This document shows positions 36,349 to 46,189 of a DNA stretch of 64,000 bases, in pieces. The notes under the pieces are model-generated. The model had not been told where the DNA came from. It searched no databases and was given only the letters and a program-made list of their open reading frames with translations. The number at the start of each line of letters is the position of its first letter. Position 1 is the first letter of the stretch. Both the position numbers and the translations under genes were made by a program. This DNA comes from Acinetobacter lwoffii (GTDB lineage Bacteria; Pseudomonadota; Gammaproteobacteria; Pseudomonadales; Moraxellaceae), in contig NZ_JAMXXP010000007.1 in assembly GCF_024129355.1 (NCBI RefSeq), positions 1-64,000 on the forward strand. The letters are read 5' to 3'.

Positions 36349-36414
36349 TTAAAAATGACTGAGACATGAGCAAGCCAGCTCAGCATCATTAAAGCGAATG
36401 GATTTTTTGGTCAT
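36349..36414 (-). pseudogene. Probable truncated ribbon-helix-helix antitoxin gene
   Basis: ATG at 36414 is preceded by AGGAG (9 bases). It encodes MTKKSIRFNDAELACSCLSHF and then stops. The MTKKSIRFNDAEL opening is typical of small RHH-type (DUF6290/CopG-like) antitoxins, which continue for 60-80 residues. Here the frame ends after 21 codons; adjacent frames to about 36245 stay partly open, as expected after a frameshift. No partner toxin is visible. Identity rests on one short motif. Confidence 0.35.
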
Positions 36415-36680
36415 GGTTTAAGACTCCTATATAGTGAATAAACCGACTATAAAGTCATCCGCCTTACTTGTGAAATAAATAGAATGCATGTCTTTTGCAG
36501 AATTTTTCTATAGTACTTTTTCCGCAAAATTTATCTGTAATCGCTGCTGATTCATTGCTTGGCTTAATACTATTTTCGGCAAGTTTATAAAATCGAATAA
36601 CAATTCTCTGCTTGTATAAGATATCTCGCTCTGCACATCATAAAGCCCTATAGAAGTAGAAATAGGGACTTAATTTTACA
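36415..36680. other. Spacer upstream of the FMN glutamate-synthase-like gene
   Basis: 266 bases of AT-rich DNA between the antitoxin-like relic and the next gene. It must carry the divergent promoters; I see no repeat, operator palindrome or small ORF with an RBS that I can support. Confidence 0.4.
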
Positions 36681-38351
36681 ATGGCTAACCCTGCTCAATT
36701 AGTACGTCACAAGCTGCTTAATACTTTCTTTTCCCGCCATTCGGTCTGGTTTGCCTGCATTCTGATTGCAGTAATTTTTACTACATTTCATATCGGTTAT
36801 TCACCGCGTTATATCTATTATTTTATGCCGCAAACGTTAGTGAATACCCTATGGATCCTGAGCATTCTGCTGAGTTTGCTGGGTTTGTATGATGTACTAC
36901 AAAATAAGCATTCCATTCTGAAAAATTATCCCATTATGGGACATTTCCGCTTTATCTTTGAGGAATTCCGTCCCGAGATTCGTCAGTATTTTATTGAAGC
37001 CGACCGGGACGCACTGCCTTTTTCCCGTATGCAGCGCAGTCTGGTGTATCAGCGGGCAAAAAATGAAAATTCTGATAAACCTTTCGGCTCGATTCTGAAT
37101 GTCTATGAAGATAATTACCGCTTTGTTAGTCATTCCATCACGCCCTGCAAAGTTGCTGATCCGCAGACTTTTCGTATCCTGATTGGAAATGAGCAATGTA
37201 CCCAGCCCTTTTCAGCTTCTATTTTAAATATTTCAGCCATGAGCTTTGGCAGCATGAGTGCCAATGCGATACGTGCACTTAATCTCGGCGCTCAAAAAGG
37301 TGATTTTTTCCATGATACAGGCGAAGGCAGTATCAGTCCCTACCATCTGGAATATGGCGGTGATCTGGTCTGGGAAATTGGCAGTGGTTATTTTGGCTGC
37401 CGTACTTTAGATGGACAATTCGATCCGGAACGTTTTGCTGCACAAGCCAAACTACCCCAAGTAAAGATGATTGAAATCAAGCTTTCGCAAGGCGCAAAAC
37501 CTGGCCATGGCGGTATTTTACCTAAAAGTAAAATTTCGGAAGAAATTGCCCAAATTCGAGGCATCAGCCGTGATCATGATTGTGTTTCACCTTCGAGTCA
37601 TCCGGCATTTAGCACACCGATTGAAATGATGCATTTCATACAAAAATTACGTGAACTTTCCAACGGAAAACCGGTCGGATTTAAGCTGTGTCTGGGTCAA
37701 CCGTGGCAGTTTATGAGCATGGTCAAAGCCATGTTACATACCCAGATTTATCCAGATTTTATTGTGGTTGATGGCTCTGAAGGTGGAACGGGAGCTGCAC
37801 CCATTGAATTAATTGACTATGTTGGCGCCCCTTTAAGAGAAGGTTTGCTGTTTGTACACAATACCCTTGTTGGTGCAGGATTGAGAGATAAGATCAAAAT
37901 TGGTGCAAGTGGTAAAATAATTAGTGCATTCGATATTGCCAGTACGCTTGCCATTGGTGCGGATTGGGTGAACTCTGCCCGTGGTTTTATGTTTGCAGTG
38001 GGCTGTATTCAGGCACAAAGTTGTCATACCAATCAGTGCCCTGTCGGAGTCACCACCCAAGACAAAGATCGCCAGAAAGCCTTACACGTGCCGACCAAGG
38101 CGGAACGGGTGTTTCATTTTCATAAAAACACCTTACATGCTCTGTCTGAACTGATTGCTTCCGCTGGTCTAAAACACCCTTCCGCTATTAAGGCACATCA
38201 TCTGGCACAACGTGTTAATAATCACGAAATAAAGAACTTTGCGCAGATCCATTTCTGGCTCAAAGAAGGCGAATTATTGACCTGTGAAAATAAGGATGAG
38301 GAGAACTTTTATTTCCGGATGTGGAACTTGGCCAAATTAGAAAAATTTTAA
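36681..38351 (+). CDS. Membrane-anchored FMN-binding glutamate-synthase-family protein
   Basis: 556 residues. Two N-terminal transmembrane helices (WFACILIAVIFTTFHIGY and LVNTLWILSILLSLLGLY) precede an FMN-binding barrel like the synthase domain of GltB: ISAMSFGSMSANAI, GEGSISPYHL, KLSQGAKPGHGG, VVDGSEGGTGAAP and a cluster of three Cys in CIQAQSCHTNQCPVG, as in the 3Fe-4S site. It lacks the glutaminase domain, so it is not a full glutamate synthase. Substrate unknown. Monocistronic with strong terminator. Confidence 0.9.
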   Translation: MANPAQLVRHKLLNTFFSRHSVWFACILIAVIFTTFHIGYSPRYIYYFMPQTLVNTLWILSILLSLLGLYDVLQNKHSILKNYPIMGHFRFIFEEFRPEIRQYFIEADRDALPFSRMQRSLVYQRAKNENSDKPFGSILNVYEDNYRFVSHSITPCKVADPQTFRILIGNEQCTQPFSASILNISAMSFGSMSANAIRALNLGAQKGDFFHDTGEGSISPYHLEYGGDLVWEIGSGYFGCRTLDGQFDPERFAAQAKLPQVKMIEIKLSQGAKPGHGGILPKSKISEEIAQIRGISRDHDCVSPSSHPAFSTPIEMMHFIQKLRELSNGKPVGFKLCLGQPWQFMSMVKAMLHTQIYPDFIVVDGSEGGTGAAPIELIDYVGAPLREGLLFVHNTLVGAGLRDKIKIGASGKIISAFDIASTLAIGADWVNSARGFMFAVGCIQAQSCHTNQCPVGVTTQDKDRQKALHVPTKAERVFHFHKNTLHALSELIASAGLKHPSAIKAHHLAQRVNNHEIKNFAQIHFWLKEGELLTCENKDEENFYFRMWNLAKLEKF

Positions 38352-38370
38352 ATCGATAACATTAAAACCA

Positions 38371-38400
38371 AAAAAAGGCGTTTTCGTAAACGCCTTTTTA
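38371..38400. terminator. Bidirectional terminator
   Basis: AAAAAAGGCGTTT, TCGT loop, AAACGCCTTTTT: about 12 bp, between two convergent genes. Confidence 0.9.
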
Positions 38401-38420
38401 AATACTCAATTTTCACTCTA

Positions 38421-39464
38421 TTAATAATAAGTTTTGCTGCCATGTGCATGCAGAAAGGCCGGAATCAAACCCGTCAATGCAGCACGAATATCGGCTCGCT
38501 CATTGATCAATTGGTGTGAACCTTCTTCCAGCATCAGCAAAGTCTGGAGCCGGAATTTACGCCGGATAAATTCGATATTATAACGCCAGTCAACAGTCTG
38601 ATCCTGTGCACCCTGTGCCAGCCAGACTGGAATACGACAAGCCGGACGCGCTTCCATTTCCAGCATCCAGCGTGACATCGCCAGAATCCAGTCCATGCCC
38701 ATCATTCGCGGTTGTAATGGATCTTTAAGCCGGATAAAACGCAGAAACTCCGGATTATGATTATTGCGTCTGAAATGTCGGGGAACTTCACGTTTGATTC
38801 GGCTAATAATGCCCAATCCGACCGAATTATGCCACCAAGCAGTTTTGGCGGGACGAATCAATGGTGATAACAGCAGAACTCGTTCCACAAAAGGATTTTC
38901 GCGACGCTGCGCAAATTCCAGTAAATGGTGCATCCAGATCGCACCGCCGGTACTCTGCCCGATGCCAACCCAAGGTTTCGGTAGTTGTGAGGCGTGCTGC
39001 ACATAACGATGCACGGCATGTAAAACCTGCTGATAATGATCAAAATTCTGAATGCTGGCAGGTGAACCATCACTAAGACCATGTCCAGGCAGATCATAGG
39101 TCAATACACTAAAACCCTGTTCCAAAAGCTCTTTGACAATGGGCTGATAAATACCGCTATGTTCCAGATAACCATGCAGCAAAAAAGCGGTTCCCTGGAT
39201 CTTGTCAAAGCGGGTATTTTCCAGATTCGGTTCAAACACCTGTACATGCAACCTGAATAAAGGCATCTGTACATAGCCCTGCCAGTGTTTGCAATCCAGC
39301 AAATCAAAACCATAAAGCTTGCGATAGGACTGCAGATCAATCGGCGGTTCATCACTACGATTCAAGTTTAAAGGTGGCAAGAGTTGAGGCGTAACATCCC
39401 GACTCGGAATGGGTAAATCCAGCTGTTTCAGAATGGTGGGATTTAAAAATGGGATATCAGACAT
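38421..39464 (-). CDS. Alpha/beta hydrolase, lysophospholipase-like
   Basis: 347-residue serine hydrolase of the Hydrolase_4 type. HG at 97-98 (FLLHGYLEHSG) forms the oxyanion region, DLPGHGLSDG follows, the nucleophile is Ser171 in GIGQSTGGA, Asp lies in LAQGAQDQTVDW and His in EGSHQLINE. No signal peptide, so cytoplasmic. It is the last gene of a four-gene operon (LMW-PTP, murB, YdcF-like, this) and overlaps the YdcF-like stop by one base (TAATG). Monoacylglycerol or lysophospholipid are plausible substrates. Confidence 0.88.
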   Translation of the reverse strand: MSDIPFLNPTILKQLDLPIPSRDVTPQLLPPLNLNRSDEPPIDLQSYRKLYGFDLLDCKHWQGYVQMPLFRLHVQVFEPNLENTRFDKIQGTAFLLHGYLEHSGIYQPIVKELLEQGFSVLTYDLPGHGLSDGSPASIQNFDHYQQVLHAVHRYVQHASQLPKPWVGIGQSTGGAIWMHHLLEFAQRRENPFVERVLLLSPLIRPAKTAWWHNSVGLGIISRIKREVPRHFRRNNHNPEFLRFIRLKDPLQPRMMGMDWILAMSRWMLEMEARPACRIPVWLAQGAQDQTVDWRYNIEFIRRKFRLQTLLMLEEGSHQLINERADIRAALTGLIPAFLHAHGSKTYY

Positions 39465-40603
39465 TATGGCACCTCCCGACAGTCACTGGATCCAAACCAC
39501 ATGTCGCGCATGGTCGCCAACATTTCATAATTGGCACGACGACTGTGATCATAATTTTGTGCACTTGGACGCCATCGTGTCAATGGCGTTGGCATCGGCG
39601 CTTCTACCGGAATGGTTTGTATGCCATTTAAAGCAAATAAACGGCGGGTACGCGGCATATGATAACGATCCGTAATCAAAATCACTGTAGGCGCTCCACC
39701 TTTCTTTTGTAATAGTAATGAACTGAATCGGGTATTTTCACAGGTGTTCATGCTGCGATCTTCCAGTAATTTGGCATCGACACCATGATTTTTTAACCAG
39801 CGCTGCATATACGGCGCTTCGACCCCACTCAGAACAATCGGCAACTGATAATGTTTTTCTACTGCCAGCGTGGTTTCCAGACGTAGTCGCGTATAGTTAT
39901 TGACGACAATTTCTTTGCTTTGTTCATCCAGAGTTAAGCCACCACCCAATACCACAATCGCATAAGGCTGAGAGCGATTCGCGGGTTTAGCCTGCTGTTG
40001 CTCTTGTAGTAAGGCCAAGTCCTGCTGGATTTCCTCTCCATCGGTTTCCTGTACCGAACTGGCTTCACCCTGCTCAAGTGGATGCGTCGTCAGAAACTCC
40101 ATATATTGCTCAATGCGTTCCTTGTTTTCACTACTGTCCCACTCCAGCAATTCCCGGACATTTGCTGTCGGATCGACTGGTTCTGCATCTTCCTGTGAGG
40201 ACAATAACGGCACCTGAGCAGGTGGACTTTGCTCTGCTTTTTGATCTTGCTGCTCGCGTTGATATTCTTCAATTACTTGCTGCAGCGCTTTATAACGTGC
40301 CTGAATCAGCATCAGGTTAGCCGAGTTATTTTGCTGGATATCCTGTTCCATGACCTTTAAATAAGCCTGACGGGCAATCCACAAATCAGAGCCAGGTTCC
40401 AGATTTTCATGCTCGCTTAACGCTGCCATTTTCTGGCTTTGGGCGGCGACTTCATTTAGCTCTAAGGAGACAAACTGGTTTAAGCCCTTGACGATCATTT
40501 TTGAGTAAAAAGGCGTATAAACCAACACCAATAGACAGCCGCATAGCACAAACAGTCCAGTGACAATTTGTAGCAAACGTACTATCCAATGGGTGTTTTT
40601 CAT
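39464..40603 (-). CDS. YdcF/ElyC/SanA (DUF218) family membrane protein with long insertion
   Basis: 379 residues. An N-terminal helix (LLQIVTGLFVLCGCLLVLVY) anchors the protein. The DUF218 core lies at the C-terminus: YAIVVLGGGLT, LPIVLSGV, NTCENTRFS and VILITDRYHMPRTRRLF. Between them, about residues 60-210 form a Gln/Glu-rich, coiled-coil-prone periplasmic segment that typical YdcF proteins lack. ElyC and SanA act in envelope integrity and peptidoglycan-precursor handling; the operon context with murB fits such a role. Confidence 0.85.
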   Translation of the reverse strand: MKNTHWIVRLLQIVTGLFVLCGCLLVLVYTPFYSKMIVKGLNQFVSLELNEVAAQSQKMAALSEHENLEPGSDLWIARQAYLKVMEQDIQQNNSANLMLIQARYKALQQVIEEYQREQQDQKAEQSPPAQVPLLSSQEDAEPVDPTANVRELLEWDSSENKERIEQYMEFLTTHPLEQGEASSVQETDGEEIQQDLALLQEQQQAKPANRSQPYAIVVLGGGLTLDEQSKEIVVNNYTRLRLETTLAVEKHYQLPIVLSGVEAPYMQRWLKNHGVDAKLLEDRSMNTCENTRFSSLLLQKKGGAPTVILITDRYHMPRTRRLFALNGIQTIPVEAPMPTPLTRWRPSAQNYDHSRRANYEMLATMRDMWFGSSDCREVP

Positions 40604-40604
40604 G

Positions 40605-41645
40605 TTATTCCTCTTCCTGATGAGAGCGGATCAGACCATTTTTATCAAACAATACAGGTTCAGGTTCCAGCATTAAACTAAATTTTTCCCAAACCGATTG
40701 CTGTACCGCACGATACGTTTTACGGACATCGGTGAGAGAGGCTTGACCATAATTCACCAAGACCAGCGCCTGTTTGTGGAACATACCGACAGGGCCCAAC
40801 TGTTTGCCTTTCCAGCCAGCCTGATCAATCAGCCAGCCCGCTGCCAGTTTAACTTGAGCATTGGCTTGCTGGTAATGGGGTAAATTCGGGAAAGATGCAG
40901 CAATTCGGTCAAAGACCGCCTGACCAACTACAGGATTTTTAAAGAAGCTGCCTACGTTGGGAAATTCCTGCGGATCAGGCAATTTACTCTGACGAATCTG
41001 AATGACTTGTTGCTGCAGGTTTTCTGCTGTGAGCTGATCGCCGACCGCAGTCTTCAGATCACCATAATTCAGTTTCAAATCTGGCTGTTTAAGTAATCTA
41101 AAAGTCACATGGGTAATCACATAACGGTTAGGATCATCTTTAAAAATACTATGCCGATAGGCAAACTGGCAATCTGCTGCCTGAATCGAAGTAAACTGTT
41201 TCAGCTGACGGTCATAGAGCTCAACGGAATCGATAAACTCGCCAACTTCAACGCCATAAGCGCCAATATTCTGTACTGGCGATGCACCGACCCGTCCCGG
41301 AATTAAAGCCAGATTCTGTAGACCATATAACTCCTGTGCCGTGGTCCAGAGCACGAAGTCATGCCAGCCTTGACCACCGCCTACACATAAGCGCTGCGAC
41401 TGATCATCAGCATCCAGCATTTCAATGCCCTGAATATCCATATGCAGAACCAGTGCATCAATCTGCTCCGGCAACAACATATTGCTGCCACCTGACAGGA
41501 TCAGTACATTGAGTTGCTGCTGTTCAGCAAAATCCAGTGCCGCCAGCAAATCAGCAGTGGACTGAATTTGGGCATAGTATGAAGCAACTGCTTCTAAATT
41601 TAAGGTATTAAAAGGTTTAAGTTGAACCTGGGTTTGAATCTGCAT
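40605..41645 (-). CDS. murB: UDP-N-acetylenolpyruvoylglucosamine reductase
   Basis: FAD/NADPH enzyme reducing UDP-GlcNAc-enolpyruvate to UDP-MurNAc. 346 residues of type [18 protein letters not shown] (FAD pyrophosphate binding), [17 protein letters not shown], the Tyr/Arg substrate loop and the proton-donor Ser in NVGSFFKNP; the C-terminal Glu lies in LEPEPVLF. Start ATG is 3 bases after the phosphatase stop; its stop is 1 base before the YdcF-like gene. Confidence 0.95.
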   Translation of the reverse strand: MQIQTQVQLKPFNTLNLEAVASYYAQIQSTADLLAALDFAEQQQLNVLILSGGSNMLLPEQIDALVLHMDIQGIEMLDADDQSQRLCVGGGQGWHDFVLWTTAQELYGLQNLALIPGRVGASPVQNIGAYGVEVGEFIDSVELYDRQLKQFTSIQAADCQFAYRHSIFKDDPNRYVITHVTFRLLKQPDLKLNYGDLKTAVGDQLTAENLQQQVIQIRQSKLPDPQEFPNVGSFFKNPVVGQAVFDRIAASFPNLPHYQQANAQVKLAAGWLIDQAGWKGKQLGPVGMFHKQALVLVNYGQASLTDVRKTYRAVQQSVWEKFSLMLEPEPVLFDKNGLIRSHQEEE

Positions 41646-41648
41646 CGC

Positions 41649-42161
41649 TTAAACCTTGTGTAAATTCTGTTTAAAAATCTCAATCCATGCCCGGCTGCTA
41701 GACTCACATTGATCAAGCACCCGTTCAAAGCCATCCGCTTCGCCATAATAAGGATCGGGTAACGCCTGTTTCGGATAAATCTGATCATGTTCACTCATCA
41801 ATGCCACGCGTGCACGTATATGACCAAACTGAGTTTCTACCAGACGCTGTATGTTCTGAATATTGGATAAATTTTCCAGATCCATCGCCAGAATCAGATC
41901 ATAATCAATAAAATCGTGTGGAATGAGTTGACGTGCGCGAAGTGCTGAAAGGTCATAGCCACGTTTTAGTGCATGCTTCTGGCTACGCAAGTCCGGTGCC
42001 TTGCCCGGATGATAATTACTGGTTCCGGCAGAATCGACCACAATATTCAGTTGCTGTTCATCACAATAATGTCTGAGTACAACTTCTGCCGTGGGAGAGC
42101 GGCAAATATTTCCCAAACAAACACATAACACCTTGTATGGCGTTCTGGATGACATAAACAA
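41649..42161 (-). CDS. Low-molecular-weight protein tyrosine phosphatase
   Basis: 170 residues with the CX5R P-loop CLGNICRS (Cys15, Arg21) and the general-acid DPYYG motif near residue 136. ATG at 42155 (third residue) is an alternative start. In many bacteria such phosphatases regulate capsule tyrosine kinases (Wzb/Wzc), but this one is outside a capsule locus and leads an operon with murB, so its substrate is open. Confidence 0.93.
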   Translation of the reverse strand: MFMSSRTPYKVLCVCLGNICRSPTAEVVLRHYCDEQQLNIVVDSAGTSNYHPGKAPDLRSQKHALKRGYDLSALRARQLIPHDFIDYDLILAMDLENLSNIQNIQRLVETQFGHIRARVALMSEHDQIYPKQALPDPYYGEADGFERVLDQCESSSRAWIEIFKQNLHKV

Positions 42162-42275
42162 CCTCAGAGCTACTTTATTTTAAGGATTCTTATGTTAAGT
42201 TATTTATATACTGATTCCTATCTTACAACCATAGAATAATCTCGTATTTGCAATAAAAAAATCAAGGATATCGCC

Positions 42276-43436
42276 ATGAATCGTTTTCAGTTTCAAACCG
42301 TCCCCAATATCATTGCCGGACTAGGCACGATTCAGGAATTATTTAAAATTCTAAAAAATGGCCGTTATCGCCGTCTTCTGCTGGTGACTGACCCGGGTAT
42401 GCTGAAGGAGCAATTACATCTGCCGATTCTGGATATTATTGAATCTGCCGGACTGGAGTATGTGATTTACTCGGATGTCCAGGCCGATCCGCCCGATACA
42501 GTGGTGCTTGAAGCGGTGGCTTTTGCAAAACAGGAAAATATTGATGTGGTTCTGGGCTTTGGTGGTGGCAGCTCGATGGATGTGGCCAAACTGATCGCGA
42601 TTCTGGCACATCCCGAGCAGCATCAGACATTGTCTGATCTGTATGGCGTTGATAATGCCACCGGACCGCGTTTAGCCTTAATTCTGGTACCAACTACGGC
42701 TGGAACAGGTTCAGAAGTGACGCCGATTTCGATTGTCACCACAGGTGAAACCACTAAAACCGGTATTGTGGCACCGATCCTTTTTGCTGATATTGCCATT
42801 CTGGATGCAACCTTTACCCAGAATCTTCCGGCACAGATCACTGCCGCCACCGGCATTGATGCCATGGTACATGCCATTGAAGCCTATACCTCAAAACACA
42901 AGAAAAACCCTTATTCGGATATGCTGGCCAAACAGGCTTTAAGATTACTGAATGCCAATCTGCCGCGCGTGCTACAAGACGGATATGATTTAGATGCGCG
43001 TCAAAATATGCTGGTCGGTTCCATGCTGGCCGGACAAGCCTTTGCCAATGCACCAGTCGCCGCCGTACATGCGCTGGCTTATCCACTGGGTGGACATTTT
43101 CATCTATCGCATGGGCATAGCAATGCGCTGGTTCTAACTGAAGTATTAAAGTTTAATGCGCCAGCGGCCAAACAGCTCTATGCGGAATTGATGACCTGGC
43201 TGGATCCTTACAGTAAAGGTTGTCATGATGGCCTGACTGATCTGTTTATTGATCATTTTAATAATCATCTGATGCAAAGCGGTTTGACCCTAAAACTGAA
43301 TCAGTTGAATATTCCGGAAGATATGCTGCAGGTCATGGCAGAAGATGCGATGCAACAAAGCCGGCTGTTGCAGAATAATCCACGTGAACTCAAGGTGGAG
43401 GATGCTTATCAGATTTATCAGGCGATCTATGCCTAG
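42276..43436 (+). CDS. Iron-containing alcohol dehydrogenase
   Basis: 386-residue group III dehydrogenase. GGGSSMDVAK binds the NAD(P) phosphate, PTTAGTGSEVTPISI follows, and the metal ligands Asp/His occur in GIDAMVHAIEAY, AAVHALAYPLGGHFHLSHGHSNA. It reduces aldehydes or oxidises primary/secondary alcohols; the exact substrate is unclear. AAGGA precedes the ATG. The next gene (thioesterase) lies 44 bases downstream in the same direction. Confidence 0.92.
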   Translation: MNRFQFQTVPNIIAGLGTIQELFKILKNGRYRRLLLVTDPGMLKEQLHLPILDIIESAGLEYVIYSDVQADPPDTVVLEAVAFAKQENIDVVLGFGGGSSMDVAKLIAILAHPEQHQTLSDLYGVDNATGPRLALILVPTTAGTGSEVTPISIVTTGETTKTGIVAPILFADIAILDATFTQNLPAQITAATGIDAMVHAIEAYTSKHKKNPYSDMLAKQALRLLNANLPRVLQDGYDLDARQNMLVGSMLAGQAFANAPVAAVHALAYPLGGHFHLSHGHSNALVLTEVLKFNAPAAKQLYAELMTWLDPYSKGCHDGLTDLFIDHFNNHLMQSGLTLKLNQLNIPEDMLQVMAEDAMQQSRLLQNNPRELKVEDAYQIYQAIYA

Positions 43437-43480
43437 ATCAATTTCCACTTAAGCCTTATCTAGCTGAGGACTGAATAGTG

Positions 43481-43915
43481 ATGAAAGCCACCATCAAACA
43501 GCGCGAACACTATACTTTTTTCCTGCCCATTCAAACCCGTTGGGCAGACAATGATCTGTACGGCCATGTCAACAATGTGACTTATTATAGTTATTTTGAT
43601 ACCGCAGCCAATGCCCTGCTGATTCAGGAAGCTGATTTTGATCCTAAATACTCCCCGATGATTGGCTTGGTAGTCAGCTCCAACTGTCAGTTTAATCAGG
43701 AACTGTCTTATCCGGAAATTATTGAAGTGGGCGTGGCCATTGAAAGCATGGGAAGCTCATCACTCAGCTATGATCTGGCTATTTTTAAACGCAACTCAGA
43801 TACAGCCGCTGCGCAAGGCAATTTTGTCCATGTATTTGTCGATCGTGAGACACGAAAAAGCACCCCGATTCCAGTTGAAATGCGGGATGCTTTATCTCGA
43901 TTTGTTGTGACTTAA
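43481..43915 (+). CDS. Acyl-CoA thioesterase (4HBT hotdog fold)
   Basis: 144 residues with the 4-hydroxybenzoyl-CoA-thioesterase signature WADNDLYGHVNNVTYYSYFD, whose Asp is catalytic. A GTG lies directly before the ATG; ATG 43481 is chosen, with TGAGGA about 10 bases upstream. Broad thioester substrates are expected. Its stop is 9 bases from the convergent dnaX stop. Confidence 0.88.
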   Translation: MKATIKQREHYTFFLPIQTRWADNDLYGHVNNVTYYSYFDTAANALLIQEADFDPKYSPMIGLVVSSNCQFNQELSYPEIIEVGVAIESMGSSSLSYDLAIFKRNSDTAAAQGNFVHVFVDRETRKSTPIPVEMRDALSRFVVT

Positions 43916-43923
43916 CATCCAGC

Positions 43924-46056
43924 CTATTTCAGCTGAATATTTTGCAGTTCACCGTCAAACTGCTGTAACAGATTGCGTACTGCCGGTTCAGCATGTAACA
44001 ATTCTTCGGCACGTTTAAAGGCACGTGCCTTACGCTGATGCTGCATGGTATATGGCGTTAACTGGTCCACATTTTCAAATTTCACCTGGAAATTGGTTTG
44101 CGGCCATTGCTGTTGCAAAGCAGCTTCCAGATGATGTTGCAACTGGGTCAGCAACTGCTGGTACTGTTCAGGAATATGGAAAACGGATTCGCCATTCATC
44201 TGACCAGTCATGATGCCATACTGCGCCAGTTCCTGTACCGCTGGAGAAAGCTGGCTATTACGGAACCAGTATTCCCATTTTTCTACGCTCCACTCACCTT
44301 CTAAGGTTTGTTCAGGTATTTTCAGAATATCCTGTGGCATCAGATTCTGCGTATTTACATCTTGAGAAATATCTTCCAGCAAAGCTGTCTGTGCGACTGG
44401 CTGAACCGGCGCTGTATTTTCAAGAGCAGGCTGAGCAATCAATTCCTGTGAAAGTTCTAATTCCGGTGCAGCAAGACTAAATTCCTCATCAGCAGACATG
44501 ATGTCTTGTGCTGGCTCGGTAGGGATGACAGCATCTGCAGGAATAAACTCTTCAAGCAGGAGATCATCCGAACTGTTGCTGGTAGCAGGTGCTTCTGGCT
44601 TACTCTTGATTTCATCAAAACCAAATAGGCCTTTGTCATCATTTGGATCAAAAACAATTTGATCACTAGACCGCACTTCTTCAATCACTGTTTGAGTTGC
44701 TACAGGCTGGACAGGTTCAGGCGCATTGATGCTGGTTGGCTCGTCTTCATCCAAAAAATCATCCGAAGAAGGTTCAGACGCTGATGCGACATCAATCTCC
44801 TCATCTGTCTCATCGTCCAGAGAAAAATCATCAAATATCGGTTCTGCCTCCAATGATTGTGTTTCTACTGATTCAGATTGAAGTTGTGTCTGAACGGGCT
44901 GCTGTAGACGTGTTGTATGAGTTGTTGCCTGTTGCGGTACAGTCTCCTGCATCACTGGAATTTCACTTGGTTGTAATGGACGGAAAGCCAGTAAGCGTAG
45001 CACCGTCATCTCAAAGCCTTGTTCCTGCGTAACTGCAAGCTGTAAATCGGCACGACCCTTACAGGCAATCTGATAATACAGTTGCAGGTCTTGTGCTGAG
45101 ATGAGAGCCGATAACTGCATGATCTTTCGATTGATTTCGGCACTATATTTCAGGCTCAGATCTGGCAGGTACTGCAATAAAGCCAGTTCATGCAGTGTCG
45201 AAATTAGCTGGTCTAGCACCAGTGACACATCCAGAGCTTGCTGACGGAATTGTAGTAATAACTGACTGACCTGCGCTTTCTGGTTCTGGTGAATCGCCAG
45301 AATCAGATCATAAATAATGGTGCGGTCAATCAGTCCCAGCATATCTTTGACATCCTGATGCTGAATCGCTCCCTGACCATAGGCAATCGCCTGATCGGTC
45401 AACGACAAGGCATCACGTAATGAACCTTGCGCAGATTCAGCAATCTGCCAGATGGCATCCTGATCAGACTGAATGCTTTCTTTGCTAAGAATATGGCCTA
45501 GATGTTCAGTAATTTCATCGACTGCCAATGGACGCAAAGTAAATTGCAGACAGCGAGAAATTACGGTAATGGGTAGTTTTTGCGGATCGGTGGTTGCAAA
45601 TAGGAATTTGACATGTTCTGGCGGTTCTTCCAGCGTCTTTAACAGCGCATTGAAAGAATGCGTGGAGAGCATGTGCACTTCATCGATCAGGTAGACTTTA
45701 AAGCGACCTTGAGTCGGTGCATAAGGCACATTGTCGAGCAACTCACGTGTATCTTCCACCTTGGTGCGTGACGCCGCATCAATTTCAATCAGGTCAATAA
45801 AACGACCTTCATTGACTGCGGTACAGGTTGCACAGACTTCACAAGGCGTCGAGGTAATACCGGTTTCACAGTTCAAGCACTTCGCCAAAATACGTGCAAT
45901 CGTGGTTTTTCCGACACCACGCGTTCCTGTAAACAAATAGGCATGATGCAAACGGCCACGTTCGAGCGCGCTGGTTAAAGCACGTGATACATGGTTTTGC
46001 CCCACCAATTCATTGAAATTACGAGGACGGTATTTTCGCGCAAGTACTTGATACAT
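43924..46056 (-). CDS. dnaX: DNA polymerase III subunits gamma/tau
   Basis: 710-residue clamp-loader ATPase. Walker A GTRGVGKTTIA (44-54), zinc-binding Cys in CLNCETG, CEVC, CTAC region, Walker B LIDEVHMLS and SRC sensor (VISRCLQF). A long acidic, Pro/Gln/Ser-rich linker (about 380-570) separates this from the tau C-terminal domain (LEGEWSVEKWEYWFRNSQL onward) that binds DnaB and the polymerase. I found no A-AAA-AAG slip site like the one that makes gamma in E. coli. It is not followed by ybaB-recR here. Confidence 0.95.
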   Translation of the reverse strand: MYQVLARKYRPRNFNELVGQNHVSRALTSALERGRLHHAYLFTGTRGVGKTTIARILAKCLNCETGITSTPCEVCATCTAVNEGRFIDLIEIDAASRTKVEDTRELLDNVPYAPTQGRFKVYLIDEVHMLSTHSFNALLKTLEEPPEHVKFLFATTDPQKLPITVISRCLQFTLRPLAVDEITEHLGHILSKESIQSDQDAIWQIAESAQGSLRDALSLTDQAIAYGQGAIQHQDVKDMLGLIDRTIIYDLILAIHQNQKAQVSQLLLQFRQQALDVSLVLDQLISTLHELALLQYLPDLSLKYSAEINRKIMQLSALISAQDLQLYYQIACKGRADLQLAVTQEQGFEMTVLRLLAFRPLQPSEIPVMQETVPQQATTHTTRLQQPVQTQLQSESVETQSLEAEPIFDDFSLDDETDEEIDVASASEPSSDDFLDEDEPTSINAPEPVQPVATQTVIEEVRSSDQIVFDPNDDKGLFGFDEIKSKPEAPATSNSSDDLLLEEFIPADAVIPTEPAQDIMSADEEFSLAAPELELSQELIAQPALENTAPVQPVAQTALLEDISQDVNTQNLMPQDILKIPEQTLEGEWSVEKWEYWFRNSQLSPAVQELAQYGIMTGQMNGESVFHIPEQYQQLLTQLQHHLEAALQQQWPQTNFQVKFENVDQLTPYTMQHQRKARAFKRAEELLHAEPAVRNLLQQFDGELQNIQLK

Positions 46057-46135
46057 GTATGCTCCTTTTTACAGGTCTAAGCATACTGTTTTTTTATAAA
46101 ATAGTGAAATGAATGCCGGTTTATAAAGAATAAAA

Positions 46136-46166
46136 ATCCCTTGATCAAAATCATTGAAAAAGGGAT
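46136..46166 (-). terminator. Probable terminator of the NlpE-like gene
   Basis: ATCCCTT (46136-46142) pairs with AAGGGAT (46160-46166); minus-strand T run follows. The loop is 17 bases, so it is a weaker hairpin. Confidence 0.5.
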
Positions 46167-46189
46167 ATAAAACAGATGCTTTTTTAAAA

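Noticed and set aside
43924-46056. Programmed frameshift in dnaX
   Set aside because: No A-AAA-AAG slippery heptamer with downstream stem was found in the expected region.
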